NCBI RefSeq assembly: GCF_000172555.1
Contig: NZ_ABOX02000029.1
Coordinates: 1-64,000 of the forward strand
Reading direction: 5' to 3'
DNA from: Pedosphaera parvula Ellin514
GTDB taxonomy: Bacteria; Verrucomicrobiota; Verrucomicrobiia; Limisphaerales; Pedosphaeraceae
Length of the DNA stretch: 64,000 nucleotides
The notes beneath the pieces are model-generated. The model saw only the letters and a list, made by a program, of their open reading frames with translations. It was not told the origin of the DNA and searched no databases. Positions 1 through 8,263 of this stretch are shown here, one piece after another (the stretch's first letter is position 1; every line of letters starts with the position of its first letter). Made by a program: the position numbers and the translations under genes.

Positions 1-2
1 CT

Positions 3-515
3 GGCCTCACCGTCGCCACTCCAAATCCCATCTACGTCCAGGGCGATTACAACACGAAAGATGCAACCCATAATTCCAGGAGCAGCAACAATACCACCTA
101 CACCGCTCCCGCATCCATCGTGGGCGACGCCATTACGGTCCTTTCCAATAACTGGAATGACAATAACGCCAAAAACAGTAGCACCACCCTTGCAAACCGG
201 ATTGCCACCGATACCACCGTAAACGCCGCCTTCTTGGGTGGCATTGTCCCTACTGGCAATGGTTATTATAGTGGTGGAGTTGAAAACTTTCCGCGCTTCC
301 TGGAAAACTGGTCCGCTAAGAATTTCTGGTACAACGGTTCGATGGTCGCCCTGTTCAACAGCCGCACTGCCACTGCCCCTTGGGCCGGCACCAGTGCCTA
401 CTATAACCCGCCCAACCGCAAATGGGCTTTCGACAAAAACTTCTACGACCTCACCAAGCTGCCACCAGGCACCCCTCAGCTTCGTCTCGCGGAACGTCTT
501 GCGACCACAAAATAA
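3..515 (+). CDS. C-terminal part of an unknown protein (truncated by window edge)
   Basis: The reading frame is open from base 3 to the TAA at 513-515, so this is the 3' end of a gene that begins before the window. About 170 residues are visible. They are rich in Asn, Thr and Tyr and include NPIYVQGDYNT and a later NYNPPNRKW-like stretch (YYNPPNRKWAFD), with no membrane segment. Asn/Thr-rich tails of this sort are common in exported surface or pilus-associated proteins of Verrucomicrobiota, which is an inference from composition only. I do not recognise the family. The in-frame GTG at 120 is not needed as a start because the frame continues upstream. Nothing clear lies between its stop and the convergent gene ending at 559. 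Confidence 0.6.
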   Translation, partial: GLTVATPNPIYVQGDYNTKDATHNSRSSNNTTYTAPASIVGDAITVLSNNWNDNNAKNSSTTLANRIATDTTVNAAFLGGIVPTGNGYYSGGVENFPRFLENWSAKNFWYNGSMVALFNSRTATAPWAGTSAYYNPPNRKWAFDKNFYDLTKLPPGTPQLRLAERLATTK

Positions 516-558
516 TCATCGGCTCTCCGGAGGATGTTCTAATGGATTGTCCACCAGT

Positions 559-771
559 TCAGTTTGACGGGGTAATTCTCCGCGCCGCCCTCCAAACTAA
601 GAACAGCATCATCATCCCAAACAGGAGCAACACCGCTCCCCAAATCAGGTTGATGTTGATCCCTAACGAACGTTGATAGACTTCTTTGTTTCCAAACGCC
701 CCGAACATCACCAGCACCACTCCATAGAAGCTGAACAAAATCCCTATCGGCAGTCGCAAATCAAAGTTCAT
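559..771 (-). CDS. Small two-helix membrane protein, function unknown
   Basis: Seventy residues with two hydrophobic segments (about 8-28 and 40-62) separated by a short polar loop, NKEVYQRSLGININ, and a basic C-terminus (RAARRI). The C-terminal tail is probably cytoplasmic by the positive-inside rule. The ATG at 771 lies one base beyond the stop of the upstream symporter (773), so the two are almost certainly co-transcribed and may be translationally coupled. No catalytic motif is visible. It could be an accessory subunit of the symporter or a stand-alone membrane protein. I do not know a function for it. Confidence 0.65.
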   Translation of the reverse strand: MNFDLRLPIGILFSFYGVVLVMFGAFGNKEVYQRSLGININLIWGAVLLLFGMMMLFLVWRAARRITPSN

Positions 772-772
772 A

Positions 773-2485
773 TCACCAGAATAAAATATTTAAAAGCGTC
801 ACGCCTGCGAGCACCAGTACCGCCAAAGTCACCGGCCGTTCATACCATGGCCCGCCCTCAGCTTTGGGTTTCGGTGTCAGTGAATACACCAACCCTTTCA
901 ACTCTCCCTCGCTCTTCCTCTGCCTGGTAACCAGCGAAATCAAGATCGTCAGCCCAAAGCAACACACCCAGGCCACAATAGCGATCGTGAAGTTCTGGCT
1001 CATCTCACTATATGGCGTAAACAAATGAGTGATCCATCCACCCTTGATTCCCGCCACATCTCCTTGCGGCAACGATAGTCCATGAAAAATCGCGGCCGCT
1101 ACCGTCCCACCCAGCAATCCCCAAAATGCACCATGTCCCGTCGTTCGACGCCAGAACATCCCGAGCAAAAACGTCGCGAACAGCGGTGCGTTCACGAACC
1201 CAAACACGAGCTGCAACATGTCCATGATGTTATTGAACGCGGATGCGAGGTATGCCGCACCCACACTGAATAAGATCCCAAACACCGTCGCCATCCGCCC
1301 CATCCAAAAATAATGCTGATCCGACCGCTTCGGCGCAATGTAGCTCTCGTAAATGTCATACGTCCAAATCGTGTTGAACGCCGTCACGTTCCCCGCCATG
1401 CCCGACATAAACGATGCCATCAATGCCGTGAACCCAACCCCAATCACTCCCGTCGGCAAATACTTCGCCAACAAAATGGGAATCGTCATATTGTAATCCG
1501 GCGTCCCAGCCTTGGTCATCGGCAGCAGTTGATTCCCACCCCCATGATGCAATGCAATGGCGATCATCCCCGGCAAAATCACCAGTGCCGGAAACATCAT
1601 CTTCGGCACAGCTGCAATCAAAGGAGTTCGGCGCGCCGCTGAGATAGAGCGCGCCGCCAATGCCCGTTGAATCACCAGGAAGTCCGTGCACCAATATCCA
1701 AACGACAACACAAACCCCAGTCCGCTAACCAACACAAACCCATTCACTCCCAGCGGGTTTTCTGCCGGGCTTCCCGCGTGTCGCCAAAGGTGACTCCACG
1801 CTCCGGGTGCGAAGCCAGCATTGGTCGCCACCGGCGCCAGCTTTTGCTGTAATTCGCTCCAACCTCCCACATCCTTCAATGCCAGAAAGACCAGTGGTGC
1901 AAACCCAAGCACAATCATGAAGAACTGCAGCACCTCATTGTAAATCGCCGAAGTCAATCCACCGAGAAAGATGTAAACCAACACCACCGCCGCTGAGAAA
2001 GCGATGCTTGCACTGTAATTCCACCCCAGCAGTATCTCGAGCAACTTCGCCAACGCGTGCAACGAAATGCCCGACGAAAATACTGTCATTACCAGGAATG
2101 AAACCGCATTAAACGCACGTGTCTTTTCATCGAAGCGCAACTTCAAATATTCAGGCACCGACCGCGCTTTCGACCCGTAATAAAACGGCATCATGAAGAT
2201 CGCCAGGAACACCATCGCCGGAATCGCACCCAGCCAGTAGAAGTGGCAGGTCATGATCCCATACTTCGCGCCCGACGCCGCCATCCCGATCATCTCTTGC
2301 GCTCCCAAATTAGCCGATAGAAAAGCCAATCCCGTGACCCACGCAGGTATGGATCTGCCTGACAGAAGAAAATCCCCGCTCCCCTTCATCCTCCGCTTCA
2401 GGACCGCCCCAATCCCAACGACAAAAACGAAATATGATCCCAGGATCAAATAATCCAGCCATGTCAATTGCAGCAGTCGCGGCAT
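773..2485 (-). CDS. Sodium:solute symporter (SSS/SLC5 family)
   Basis: A 570-residue polytopic membrane protein with about 13-14 hydrophobic segments, the usual size for the SSS family. The N-terminus (LDYLILGSYFVFVVGIG, then SGRSIPAWVTGLAFLSANLG) matches the first two helices of Na+/glucose-type symporters, including the conserved G-R and the small-residue Na+-site region. The sequence KARSVPEYLKLRFD corresponds to the conserved SVPEyL loop after helix 3. It should import a solute, often a sugar or polyol in the SGLT-like branch, coupled to Na+ at the cytoplasmic membrane. The substrate cannot be read from the sequence. Start is the ATG at 2485. A small membrane protein follows immediately (771-559). 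Confidence 0.93.
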   Translation of the reverse strand: MPRLLQLTWLDYLILGSYFVFVVGIGAVLKRRMKGSGDFLLSGRSIPAWVTGLAFLSANLGAQEMIGMAASGAKYGIMTCHFYWLGAIPAMVFLAIFMMPFYYGSKARSVPEYLKLRFDEKTRAFNAVSFLVMTVFSSGISLHALAKLLEILLGWNYSASIAFSAAVVLVYIFLGGLTSAIYNEVLQFFMIVLGFAPLVFLALKDVGGWSELQQKLAPVATNAGFAPGAWSHLWRHAGSPAENPLGVNGFVLVSGLGFVLSFGYWCTDFLVIQRALAARSISAARRTPLIAAVPKMMFPALVILPGMIAIALHHGGGNQLLPMTKAGTPDYNMTIPILLAKYLPTGVIGVGFTALMASFMSGMAGNVTAFNTIWTYDIYESYIAPKRSDQHYFWMGRMATVFGILFSVGAAYLASAFNNIMDMLQLVFGFVNAPLFATFLLGMFWRRTTGHGAFWGLLGGTVAAAIFHGLSLPQGDVAGIKGGWITHLFTPYSEMSQNFTIAIVAWVCCFGLTILISLVTRQRKSEGELKGLVYSLTPKPKAEGGPWYERPVTLAVLVLAGVTLLNILFW

Positions 2486-2584
2486 CTGTTTTCCCTGTCT
2501 GCTTTAAAGATGGCATTGAATCAGCCCGCGCGAAAGCAGGCACCTCCCTCACCCACCCCATCATTCATCCAATAGCATGCTTCC

Positions 2585-2794
2585 TCACAACTCGCCTTCT
2601 TTCTCCCCATAAAACAACTGATGCGCCCGCTCGTACTCCTTCTCCGGCACCAACACCTTCGTCTCCCGGTTCAAATCCCCATCATCCGGCAAACTCGGAT
2701 CCACGAACTCCTGCGTGCCGACAATCCCATGCTTCTCCAGCATCATCAGCAACATCTCCGCATTCACCGCCGGCCCGGTATAAAAAAGTTTCAT
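2585..2794 (-). CDS. DUF2007-like putative signal-transducing protein
   Basis: Sixty-nine residues beginning MKLFYTGPAVNAEMLLMMLEKHGI and ending in an acidic tail. The pattern of a short beta strand, a helix that reads like a 'look-up of long-lived versus short-lived ligand' segment (AEMLLMMLEKHGI), then VLVPEKEYERAHQLF matches the small DUF2007 family, which resembles the C-terminal PII-like domain of other regulators. No function is established for this family beyond presumed signalling. A 58-bp copy of its 5' end, with a stop codon, lies about 1.1 kb upstream at 3863-3920, so this locus has been partly duplicated. The gene is separated by 24 bp from the nucleotidyltransferase-like gene upstream. 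Confidence 0.7.
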   Translation of the reverse strand: MKLFYTGPAVNAEMLLMMLEKHGIVGTQEFVDPSLPDDGDLNRETKVLVPEKEYERAHQLFYGEKEGEL

Positions 2795-2818
2795 GAAGCG
2801 TTCGCGTTTCGGTTGAAA

Positions 2819-3508
2819 TTATTTCTGGGAATCCCTGTTTAATTTCGACAGATCCTCTTTCAACCCGCCCGCGTCTAAACCGTAACCCTTTCTTCTTCTC
2901 TCCAGGGCAGGCACGACAATTTCTGCACGCACATCGATGGTCTTGCCATAAAGGATTTCCCAGGCTCTTCGAGTGTTGAGCAAAATATCTCCAACCGCGC
3001 GTTCCTCATCAAAACGAGGCCGAAACAAATCAACGGCATTCATGAGAACTTCCTTCAATTGATCTTCAGTCGGCTCGTTGGTCAGCCCATACACTAGCCG
3101 GAATGCCCGCACATCTTTCTCTTCCAAACGGCTCAGCTTTGAAACTAAAATATCAATCGGATGGGGAAGGCAAAATTCCACATTTTCCAAACGCTCAATG
3201 TAGGATCGCAAGGGCCAGTCGGGTCCCGCGCTGAAGGTGCTGGGGACACATTGCTCGATATAAATTGGACGCTGCCCCATTCCCAATTGGTTGCGATCAA
3301 TTATTTGCGAAAGGTCCTCCTCGGCAAAGATGTCCACATCCGCGCTCAAAAAATTGGCATCGAGTGAAAGCTGCAGTGGTGCAGAACCAAACACCGTAAT
3401 CCTGAAAATCCGATCCTTAGGCAGTGCTACAGCCAGCAGCTTCAACGTCTGTCCGGCGGGAGAATCCCATTTAACCACGGGATTCCATTTTTCAATTTTC
3501 ACAGGCAC
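2819..3508 (-). CDS. Nucleotidyltransferase-like protein (DUF6036-type)
   Basis: A 229-residue soluble protein. Near residue 40 it has the pattern VFGSAPLQL followed by SADVDIFAEED, the GS...DxD signature of the minimal nucleotidyltransferase fold (G-S then D-x-D for metal). Later, HPIDILVSKLSRLEEKDVRAF fits the helical segment that follows in DUF6036-type proteins, often found as toxin-antitoxin or resistance-type nucleotidyltransferases. The exact substrate is unknown. The start is a GTG at 3508, with a second in-frame GTG six bases on. It overlaps the small ORF 3492-3719 by 17 bases, which suggests coupling if that ORF is real. Confidence 0.65.
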   Translation of the reverse strand: MPVKIEKWNPVVKWDSPAGQTLKLLAVALPKDRIFRITVFGSAPLQLSLDANFLSADVDIFAEEDLSQIIDRNQLGMGQRPIYIEQCVPSTFSAGPDWPLRSYIERLENVEFCLPHPIDILVSKLSRLEEKDVRAFRLVYGLTNEPTEDQLKEVLMNAVDLFRPRFDEERAVGDILLNTRRAWEILYGKTIDVRAEIVVPALERRRKGYGLDAGGLKEDLSKLNRDSQK

Positions 3509-3719
3509 GCAGTTTTTTCTCCGCTGTTATCGAAGCAATCGCCTGCGCCAGGAGCCTTTCACTCACACTCGGATCTTCCGAGAACCGGGAGGCCAGACGA
3601 CAATCACGGCCAGTCAGCGGGAATCCAGATCGGGAGCGCAACCAGATCCGCGCGGCAATACGAGACTTCCGCCAGGAAGGATCCATGGCACTTCGTCTTG
3701 ATCGGAATCGCGCATCCAT
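3492..3719 (-). CDS. Doubtful small Arg/Ser-rich ORF upstream of the nucleotidyltransferase-like gene
   Basis: Seventy-five codons from an ATG at 3719, overlapping the next gene start by 17 bases. The translation is very rich in Arg and Ser in its first half (FRSRRSAMDPSWRKSR), while the second half (SERLLAQAIASITAEKKL) looks more helix-like. A different frame of the same DNA reads SSDDIYKLWMRDSDQDEVPW, which looks more protein-like but has no start and ends early. The stretch may therefore be a decayed gene rather than a working one. A small partner gene ahead of a nucleotidyltransferase would be expected for a toxin-antitoxin pair, but nothing here proves it. Confidence 0.3.
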   Translation of the reverse strand: MDARFRSRRSAMDPSWRKSRIAARIWLRSRSGFPLTGRDCRLASRFSEDPSVSERLLAQAIASITAEKKLRACEN

Positions 3720-3862
3720 AGCTTGTATATATCATCGGAACTACCTAGACGCTCAACGAGGTTATTTTTCGTTCATAACCCCATAAAGTCAACGGTTTAC
3801 TCGACCTTCGAGATTCGCACACCTGCCCATCATACTCCCGCGGTCCGCCTGAATTTCGATTC

Positions 3863-3920
3863 CCAGCATCATCGGCAACATCTCCGCATTCACCGCCGGC
3901 CCGGTCTAATAAAGTTTCAT
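3863..3920 (-). pseudogene. Truncated duplicate of the DUF2007-like gene (5' end only)
   Basis: Fifty-five of 58 bases match the first 58 bases of the DUF2007-like gene (2737-2794). The ATG at 3920 is kept, but the fifth codon is now TAG (MKLY-stop-TGPAVNAEML...), and homology ends abruptly after the MMLG region, where unrelated sequence follows. The ATG overlaps the TGA of the pseudopilin gene (stop at 3917-3919). This is best read as a remnant of a local duplication or deletion. Confidence 0.8.
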
Positions 3921-4633
3921 GGAAATACCAATCTATTCGCCTGTGCACCCAGTTGGGTTAACCGCGCCATGGTTTTCTCCAAGACCACTTCTGCGTGTCC
4001 ATCAGGAAGTGCGACTACTCCATTCCGCTCCCAACTTTTTATACTGTGCATTTCCTTTGTCCAAGCCGCCTTGCTGTCAGAGCGCAACACCAACATCCCA
4101 GCTTGAGCATCACTCCCTTTTATTGTTAAATTACGATCACCAACCAGGCACAAGTTACTGCGCCCAAAATCGGCATCCAACGAGACAAAGTAGCTTACCT
4201 CCCCATTCTTGATGCCAGTTGCATTGGTGGCCTGACGCGAATCCATGGGACAGTGATATAATGTCGGCGCGGACTTTAAATAAATGTTAAGAATTTCGAA
4301 ATGCGCCGCCACCTGACCGGCGTGTAACATTTCCAGTGACCCGCCAAAATTCGTGGAAACTGTCGCGCAAAATCTCCCTCCATTGTCCGCTCCCCACAAC
4401 AACTCCGCCATCGCAATCTGTTTCAGATTACGCATACAAGTCATCCTTGCCGCTATGACCCTGTTATGGCGATGTCCGGGGGGTGGGATTAGCACGAAAA
4501 ACAATACGAAGCCGATGGCAACAACCAGAAGCACTTCCACCAATGTCATCCCCGATCTGATTGTCGACAGTCGGCGACCATTGGAATTCGTATTCATACG
4601 AGGGGATTGATCGGCATCCATGCTCAACATCAT
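3917..4633 (-). CDS. Pseudopilin paralog 1 (prepilin-type N-terminal domain)
   Basis: An exported type II secretion/type IV pilus-like pseudopilin. The prepilin site reads RSG|MTLVEVLLVVAIG, with Gly at -1 and Glu at +5, then one hydrophobic helix. The globular part carries the cluster's landmarks: C.RNLKQIA, DNGGRF, CPMDSRQ, YFVSLDADFG, LVGDRNLT, and near the end LPDGHAEV followed by ANRLVFP. It is the last gene of the minus-strand tandem array and the most divergent (HS instead of the H..GN landmark). I chose the ATG at 4633 because a good ribosome-binding site (GGGAGAG) lies 8 bases before it. A longer frame with TTG at 4666 would overlap the upstream stop. Confidence 0.85.
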   Translation of the reverse strand: MMLSMDADQSPRMNTNSNGRRLSTIRSGMTLVEVLLVVAIGFVLFFVLIPPPGHRHNRVIAARMTCMRNLKQIAMAELLWGADNGGRFCATVSTNFGGSLEMLHAGQVAAHFEILNIYLKSAPTLYHCPMDSRQATNATGIKNGEVSYFVSLDADFGRSNLCLVGDRNLTIKGSDAQAGMLVLRSDSKAAWTKEMHSIKSWERNGVVALPDGHAEVVLEKTMARLTQLGAQANRLVFP

Positions 4634-4662
4634 GCCGGTTTCTCTCCCGCTTTTCAAGCGGA

Positions 4663-5316
4663 TCAAGGCATGGCCAATCGATTTGTATCAGATCCGGTGG
4701 ACTGCAACAGTTTCTGAAGGCCAACACTGTCCACCCATTGCACGCTCCCATCACCAAGGCCAATGTTTCCTTTCCGCCCGTGCATTCGCTCGGAAAACGT
4801 CAGCGTGAAGTTGGATCTGACAACCGCCGAACCTGTGCCTGCTGCCACTCCGTTGGTCATTAGATTTCGGTCTCCTGAAAGGAAGGCTTGGGGTTGTGAG
4901 TCGTCAGCATCTACTCCAACGAAATAACTCAGATTGGTATTGGCGAGAGTCTTGAAGGTAGCTGCAGGAAGCCGGTCATCACTTGGACACGTCAGCACCA
5001 ATGGCATATTCAATTCATTCGACATGCATTCGAAATGTCTAAAAACTTCTCCGGTTACAATCGCCCCCATTGATCCCCCATACTTACTTTCCACACCCAT
5101 TTGATATTTGTCACCGCTATCGCCCGACCACATCCGAAAAGATACACCGATTTGCTTCAGATTGTTGGTGCAATCGGACCTTTGCCTTCTGCTCTTTGCA
5201 GTCAACAATGCGGGCAGCAAAACCCCAACCAAAATGACAACCGTCACAATTGCCAGAAGCAACTCTATAAGGGTGAAAGCCTGGACTCTCCGCGTGATTT
5301 GCGCATTCGTGGTCAT
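4663..5316 (-). CDS. Pseudopilin paralog 2
   Basis: A 217-residue pseudopilin with prepilin site VQA|FTLIELLLAIVTVV (Ala at -1, Glu at +5). The globular region has CTNNLKQIGVSFRMWSGD, SNELNMPLVLTCPSDD, YFVGVDADDSQPQAFLSGDRNL, RKGNIGLGDGSVQWV and DTNRLAMP, so all cluster landmarks are kept. The ATG at 5316 is preferred to the TTG at 5319. The stop of the truncated paralog upstream (5320-5322) lies 3 bases before it, so translation is probably coupled. It should be processed by a prepilin peptidase and either join a pseudopilus or remain in the membrane; the array's role is unknown. Confidence 0.88.
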   Translation of the reverse strand: MTTNAQITRRVQAFTLIELLLAIVTVVILVGVLLPALLTAKSRRQRSDCTNNLKQIGVSFRMWSGDSGDKYQMGVESKYGGSMGAIVTGEVFRHFECMSNELNMPLVLTCPSDDRLPAATFKTLANTNLSYFVGVDADDSQPQAFLSGDRNLMTNGVAAGTGSAVVRSNFTLTFSERMHGRKGNIGLGDGSVQWVDSVGLQKLLQSTGSDTNRLAMP

Positions 5317-5319
5317 CAA

Positions 5320-5517
5320 TTACGGACTGGTGTTGCGCGCCTTCTCATCTCCCTGATGACTCGATGTTACAGGTTTCCCTCCGTTTCTGTGCCTTACCTG
5401 CGAGGCCAGAAATGTCACCAGCAGGAGCAACCCTATTCCACATAGGGCCGTCACAATCAACGCATCCAACCGGCCGTATCCTCTTATCTTTGCCGCGCAA
5501 CGCATTTCCATTTTCAT
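5320..5517 (-). CDS. Truncated pseudopilin-like protein with Asp in place of Glu at +5
   Basis: Sixty-five residues placed exactly in line with its pseudopilin neighbours (6-bp gap upstream, adjacent start downstream). The segment IRG|YGRLDALIVTALCGIGLLLLV aligns with the prepilin pattern: Gly at -1, an aromatic at +1 and Asp rather than Glu at +5, followed by the hydrophobic helix. After the helix it ends in a short polar tail with no globular domain. It may be a decayed paralog kept only as a membrane peptide, or a small regulator of the pseudopilus. The start is the ATG at 5517. This relation to the pilins is inferred from position and the N-terminal pattern. Confidence 0.6.
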   Translation of the reverse strand: MKMEMRCAAKIRGYGRLDALIVTALCGIGLLLLVTFLASQVRHRNGGKPVTSSHQGDEKARNTSP

Positions 5518-5523
5518 AGGTTA

Positions 5524-6180
5524 TTATTTCATGGGAAACACCAAGCGGTTGGTTTGCAAGCCAGTGGAACTAATCAGTTTTCTCACACCTGAGATCGTAA
5601 CTTTTTGAATACTACCATCGCCCAGCAAAACGTTTCCGGAGCGCTGATGCAGGTCATCTGTCCAGCCCGTAATCGAATTGGTTGTAAATTCGACAACATT
5701 TTGCCTGTAGCTGGTTTCATTCGTAAGATTGCGATCACCAGCTAGCAAAGCTTGTGGCGTATCTGCCCGGGCATCCAACCCGACAAAATAGCTGATCGCG
5801 CTGCTGTTGAAGTTCGAAAAGAAATTAGACGCCGGCTGTCGTTTCACATCTGCCGGGCAAATGAGAATCTTCGGAGTGTTCAACTCATTCGATATGATTT
5901 GAAAATAATTGTACATGGCCCATGGATAGGCCAGCGCTTCACCATTAAAACCGTTCGTCCGAAAATGCATTGGATAAATATCGCCATTATCTCCAGCCCA
6001 CATCCTAAAAGACAGCCCAACCTGCTTCAAATTGTTCACACAGTTGATTTGCTCGGGCCTTTGTTTATCCTTCGTCACACTTGGGAGTAGGAGGCCCAAC
6101 AGGATGAATATCACCACAACCACGATCAGCAATTCCATCATTCCAAATGCTCTATTCGAGAGTCCGAAATTAATTTTCAT
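5524..6180 (-). CDS. Pseudopilin paralog 3
   Basis: A 218-residue pseudopilin. The prepilin site is NRA|FGMMELLIVVVVIF, with Ala at -1, Phe at +1 and Glu at +5; the usual T-L at +2/+3 is replaced by G-M. The globular part has CVNNLKQVGLSFRMWAGDNGD, SNELNTPKILICPAD, ISYFVGLDARADTPQ, LLAGDRNLTN, RSGNVLLGDGSIQKV and LQTNRLVFP. It is closest in sequence to the two genes upstream (6196 and 6872), which share the PMH..TN.F/FDG insert. The ATG at 6180 lies 15 bp after the stop of the preceding gene, as expected in one transcript. Confidence 0.9.
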   Translation of the reverse strand: MKINFGLSNRAFGMMELLIVVVVIFILLGLLLPSVTKDKQRPEQINCVNNLKQVGLSFRMWAGDNGDIYPMHFRTNGFNGEALAYPWAMYNYFQIISNELNTPKILICPADVKRQPASNFFSNFNSSAISYFVGLDARADTPQALLAGDRNLTNETSYRQNVVEFTTNSITGWTDDLHQRSGNVLLGDGSIQKVTISGVRKLISSTGLQTNRLVFPMK

Positions 6181-6195
6181 GTTTGCTTCTGCTGA

Positions 6196-6867
6196 CTATT
6201 GCGGTGGAAACACAATACGATTGGTTGCCAGACCCGTTTTAAAAATCAGGCGTTTAACACCTGAAACGCTGACCTTTTGAACGCTTCCATCTGCCAAGAC
6301 CACATTTCCGGAAAACTGATGAATGTCCATGGTCCATCCCGGCAGGCTGTTCGTGGTGATCTCAAGAACTCCATTTTTCGCAGCCAACCCGTTTGTTAAA
6401 TTCCGGTCTCCTGCCAGAAGCGTTTGCGGCTTGGTTTCGTCTGAATCCAAAGCGACAAAGTAACTCACCGTGCCACTGTTAAAATTCGTCCTGAAATCAG
6501 CCGCCACCCGCCTCTTCTTATCTCCGGGACAAACCAGCACCTTGGGGGTTTTCAACTCATTCGACATGATCTGAAAGTAGCCGCACATGCCTCGTGAGTT
6601 CGCCAATGCTTCGCCATCAAAGCCATTTGTTCGAAAATGCATCGGGTAAACCTTGCCGTTATCTTCAGACCATGTTCTGAACGCCAATCCTACTTCCTTC
6701 AGATTGTTGATGCATACGATGCCACTTGAGCGAACTCTAGGACGAGCAGTCATCGGCAATATCGAGGCAGTAAGAACTGCCACGATGAAAACCACCAGCA
6801 TCAACTCCAGCAAGGTAAAGGCTTGCCTACCTTTAGTTCTTAACTCAAATCTCTTCAGCAAAATCAT
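6196..6867 (-). CDS. Pseudopilin paralog 4
   Basis: A 223-residue pseudopilin with prepilin site RQA|FTLLELMLVVFIVAV (Ala at -1, Glu at +5). It carries CINNLKEVGLAFRTWSEDNG, PMHFRTNGFDGEAL, SNELKTPKVLVCPGD, VSYFVALDSDETKPQ, LLAGDRNLTN, FSGNVVLADGSVQKV and LATNRIVFP. It is strikingly similar to its neighbours on both sides, indicating recent tandem duplication followed by divergence. The ATG at 6867 is 4 bp after the stop of the upstream paralog. Confidence 0.9.
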   Translation of the reverse strand: MILLKRFELRTKGRQAFTLLELMLVVFIVAVLTASILPMTARPRVRSSGIVCINNLKEVGLAFRTWSEDNGKVYPMHFRTNGFDGEALANSRGMCGYFQIMSNELKTPKVLVCPGDKKRRVAADFRTNFNSGTVSYFVALDSDETKPQTLLAGDRNLTNGLAAKNGVLEITTNSLPGWTMDIHQFSGNVVLADGSVQKVSVSGVKRLIFKTGLATNRIVFPPQ

Positions 6868-6871
6868 GGAA

Positions 6872-7549
6872 TTAGTTTACCCCTCCCGGAAACACCAAAC
6901 GATTCGTCGCCATGCCTGTTGACTTGATTAATCCCTTCAATCCCATCGTGGAAACTTTTTGCACACTGCCATCTCCAAGCGCCACATTTCCCGAAAATTG
7001 ATGAATGTCCTTGGTCCACCCGGATACGCCGTTTGTTGTGATATTAACAACTCCATTTTTTGACGCCACGCTATTGGTCAGATTCCAGTCTCCCGCCAAC
7101 ACACTTTGTGGCAGAGTTTCATCGGCGTCCAATCCTACGAAATAACTCACTTTGGTGCTGTTAAAATCCGAAGTGAAGTTTGTGGCCGCAGAACGTTTTT
7201 CATCGCCAGGACAAACAACTATTTTGGGAGTAGATAACTCATTCGACATTACCTGGAAATAAATGAACATCTGTTTGCTATTCGAGTACTTGGCCCCGTC
7301 AAAATCGTTGGTTTTATAATGCATCGGATTGATATCGCTGTTATCCCCCGCCCACATACGAAAACCTAATCCGACCTGCTTGAGATTGTTGACGCACATA
7401 ATGCTGGTCGATCGCGATCTGGGTCGAGACATCATTGGTAGGATCAACGTCGCAAGAATTACCACGATAAACACCACCACCATCAATTCCAGCACAGTAA
7501 ACGCCTGCCTCCCTCTGCGTCCTAAATCCAATTGCTTTATGCAATTCAT
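6872..7549 (-). CDS. Pseudopilin paralog 5
   Basis: A pseudopilin of about 225 residues from the ATG at 7549 (MNCIKQLDLG). The open frame runs on to 7594, but that would overlap the upstream gene, whose stop is at 7554. The prepilin site is RQA|FTVLELMVVVFIVVI. Landmarks are CVNNLKQVGLGFRMWAGDN, PMHYKTNDFDG, SNELSTPKIVVCPGD, VSYFVGLDADETLPQ, LAGDWNLTN (Trp for Arg), FSGNVALGDGSVQKV and MATNRLVFP. The layout of gene, short gap, gene is the same as in its neighbours. Confidence 0.9.
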   Translation of the reverse strand: MNCIKQLDLGRRGRQAFTVLELMVVVFIVVILATLILPMMSRPRSRSTSIMCVNNLKQVGLGFRMWAGDNSDINPMHYKTNDFDGAKYSNSKQMFIYFQVMSNELSTPKIVVCPGDEKRSAATNFTSDFNSTKVSYFVGLDADETLPQSVLAGDWNLTNSVASKNGVVNITTNGVSGWTKDIHQFSGNVALGDGSVQKVSTMGLKGLIKSTGMATNRLVFPGGVN

Positions 7550-7553
7550 ATAA

Positions 7554-8213
7554 TCAGTTCGCCCCTCCCGGAAATGCCAATCGATTCGTTGCAAGACCGG
7601 TGCTCACCAAAGCCTTCTTTAACTCCCTTGTCGTGAACCGGTTCACACTGCCATCAACGAATGCTATGTGTCCGCGGTCATCGTGAATCGGCTTCGTCCA
7701 GCCTATGTTTTGCTTGCTGGTCAAATCCCTTATTCCACTCAAAGCACCAGAATCGTCCTCCAGTTTCCGGTCGCCACTCAAAAAAGCGTTGGTCGAATCC
7801 AATGTGGCATTCAATCCAACGAAGTAGCTCACATGGCTGTCGCTGAAATCAGATGCAAAGTTTGTGGCAGGAGAGCGCCCGTCACTCGGGCACACCACCA
7901 CCTTTGGCGTACCTAACTCATTTGAAAGCACCTGAAAGTGTCGGAACGGTTCCCCTTTATTTACAAGTTCTTCTGTTCCGCCTTGAATGGTGGAAACATC
8001 CATCGGAAACCTGTCTCCGTTGTCCCCAGACCACATGCGAAAGGCCAACCCGACTTGCTTAAGATTGTTCACGCAGCCAATCTTACTCGAGTAAGCTTTC
8101 TGACGAGCCATCCCAGGCAGCACCAGGACGGCAAGCACTGCCATCGCGAACATCACCCACATCAACTCCAGCACAGTAAAGCCGCTGCTTTTAACCGATG
8201 ATTGGTGCTTCAT
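7554..8213 (-). CDS. Pseudopilin paralog 6
   Basis: A pseudopilin of about 219 residues from the ATG at 8213 (MKHQSSVKSSG). Upstream in-frame codons to 8270 would run into the previous gene. The prepilin site is SSG|FTVLELMWVMFAMAV, with Gly at -1 and Glu at +5. Landmarks are CVNNLKQVGLAFRMWSGDNGD, SNELGTPKVVVCPSD, VSYFVGLNATLD, FLSGDRKLED, DRGHIAFVDGSVNRF and LATNRLAFP. It lies 51 bp downstream of the long pseudopilin gene and 4 bp ahead of paralog 5. Confidence 0.9.
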   Translation of the reverse strand: MKHQSSVKSSGFTVLELMWVMFAMAVLAVLVLPGMARQKAYSSKIGCVNNLKQVGLAFRMWSGDNGDRFPMDVSTIQGGTEELVNKGEPFRHFQVLSNELGTPKVVVCPSDGRSPATNFASDFSDSHVSYFVGLNATLDSTNAFLSGDRKLEDDSGALSGIRDLTSKQNIGWTKPIHDDRGHIAFVDGSVNRFTTRELKKALVSTGLATNRLAFPGGAN

Positions 8214-8263
8214 ATATTCCCGACACACGGTTCTAAATTTCAAACTCTCAACCCTCGATTCAC

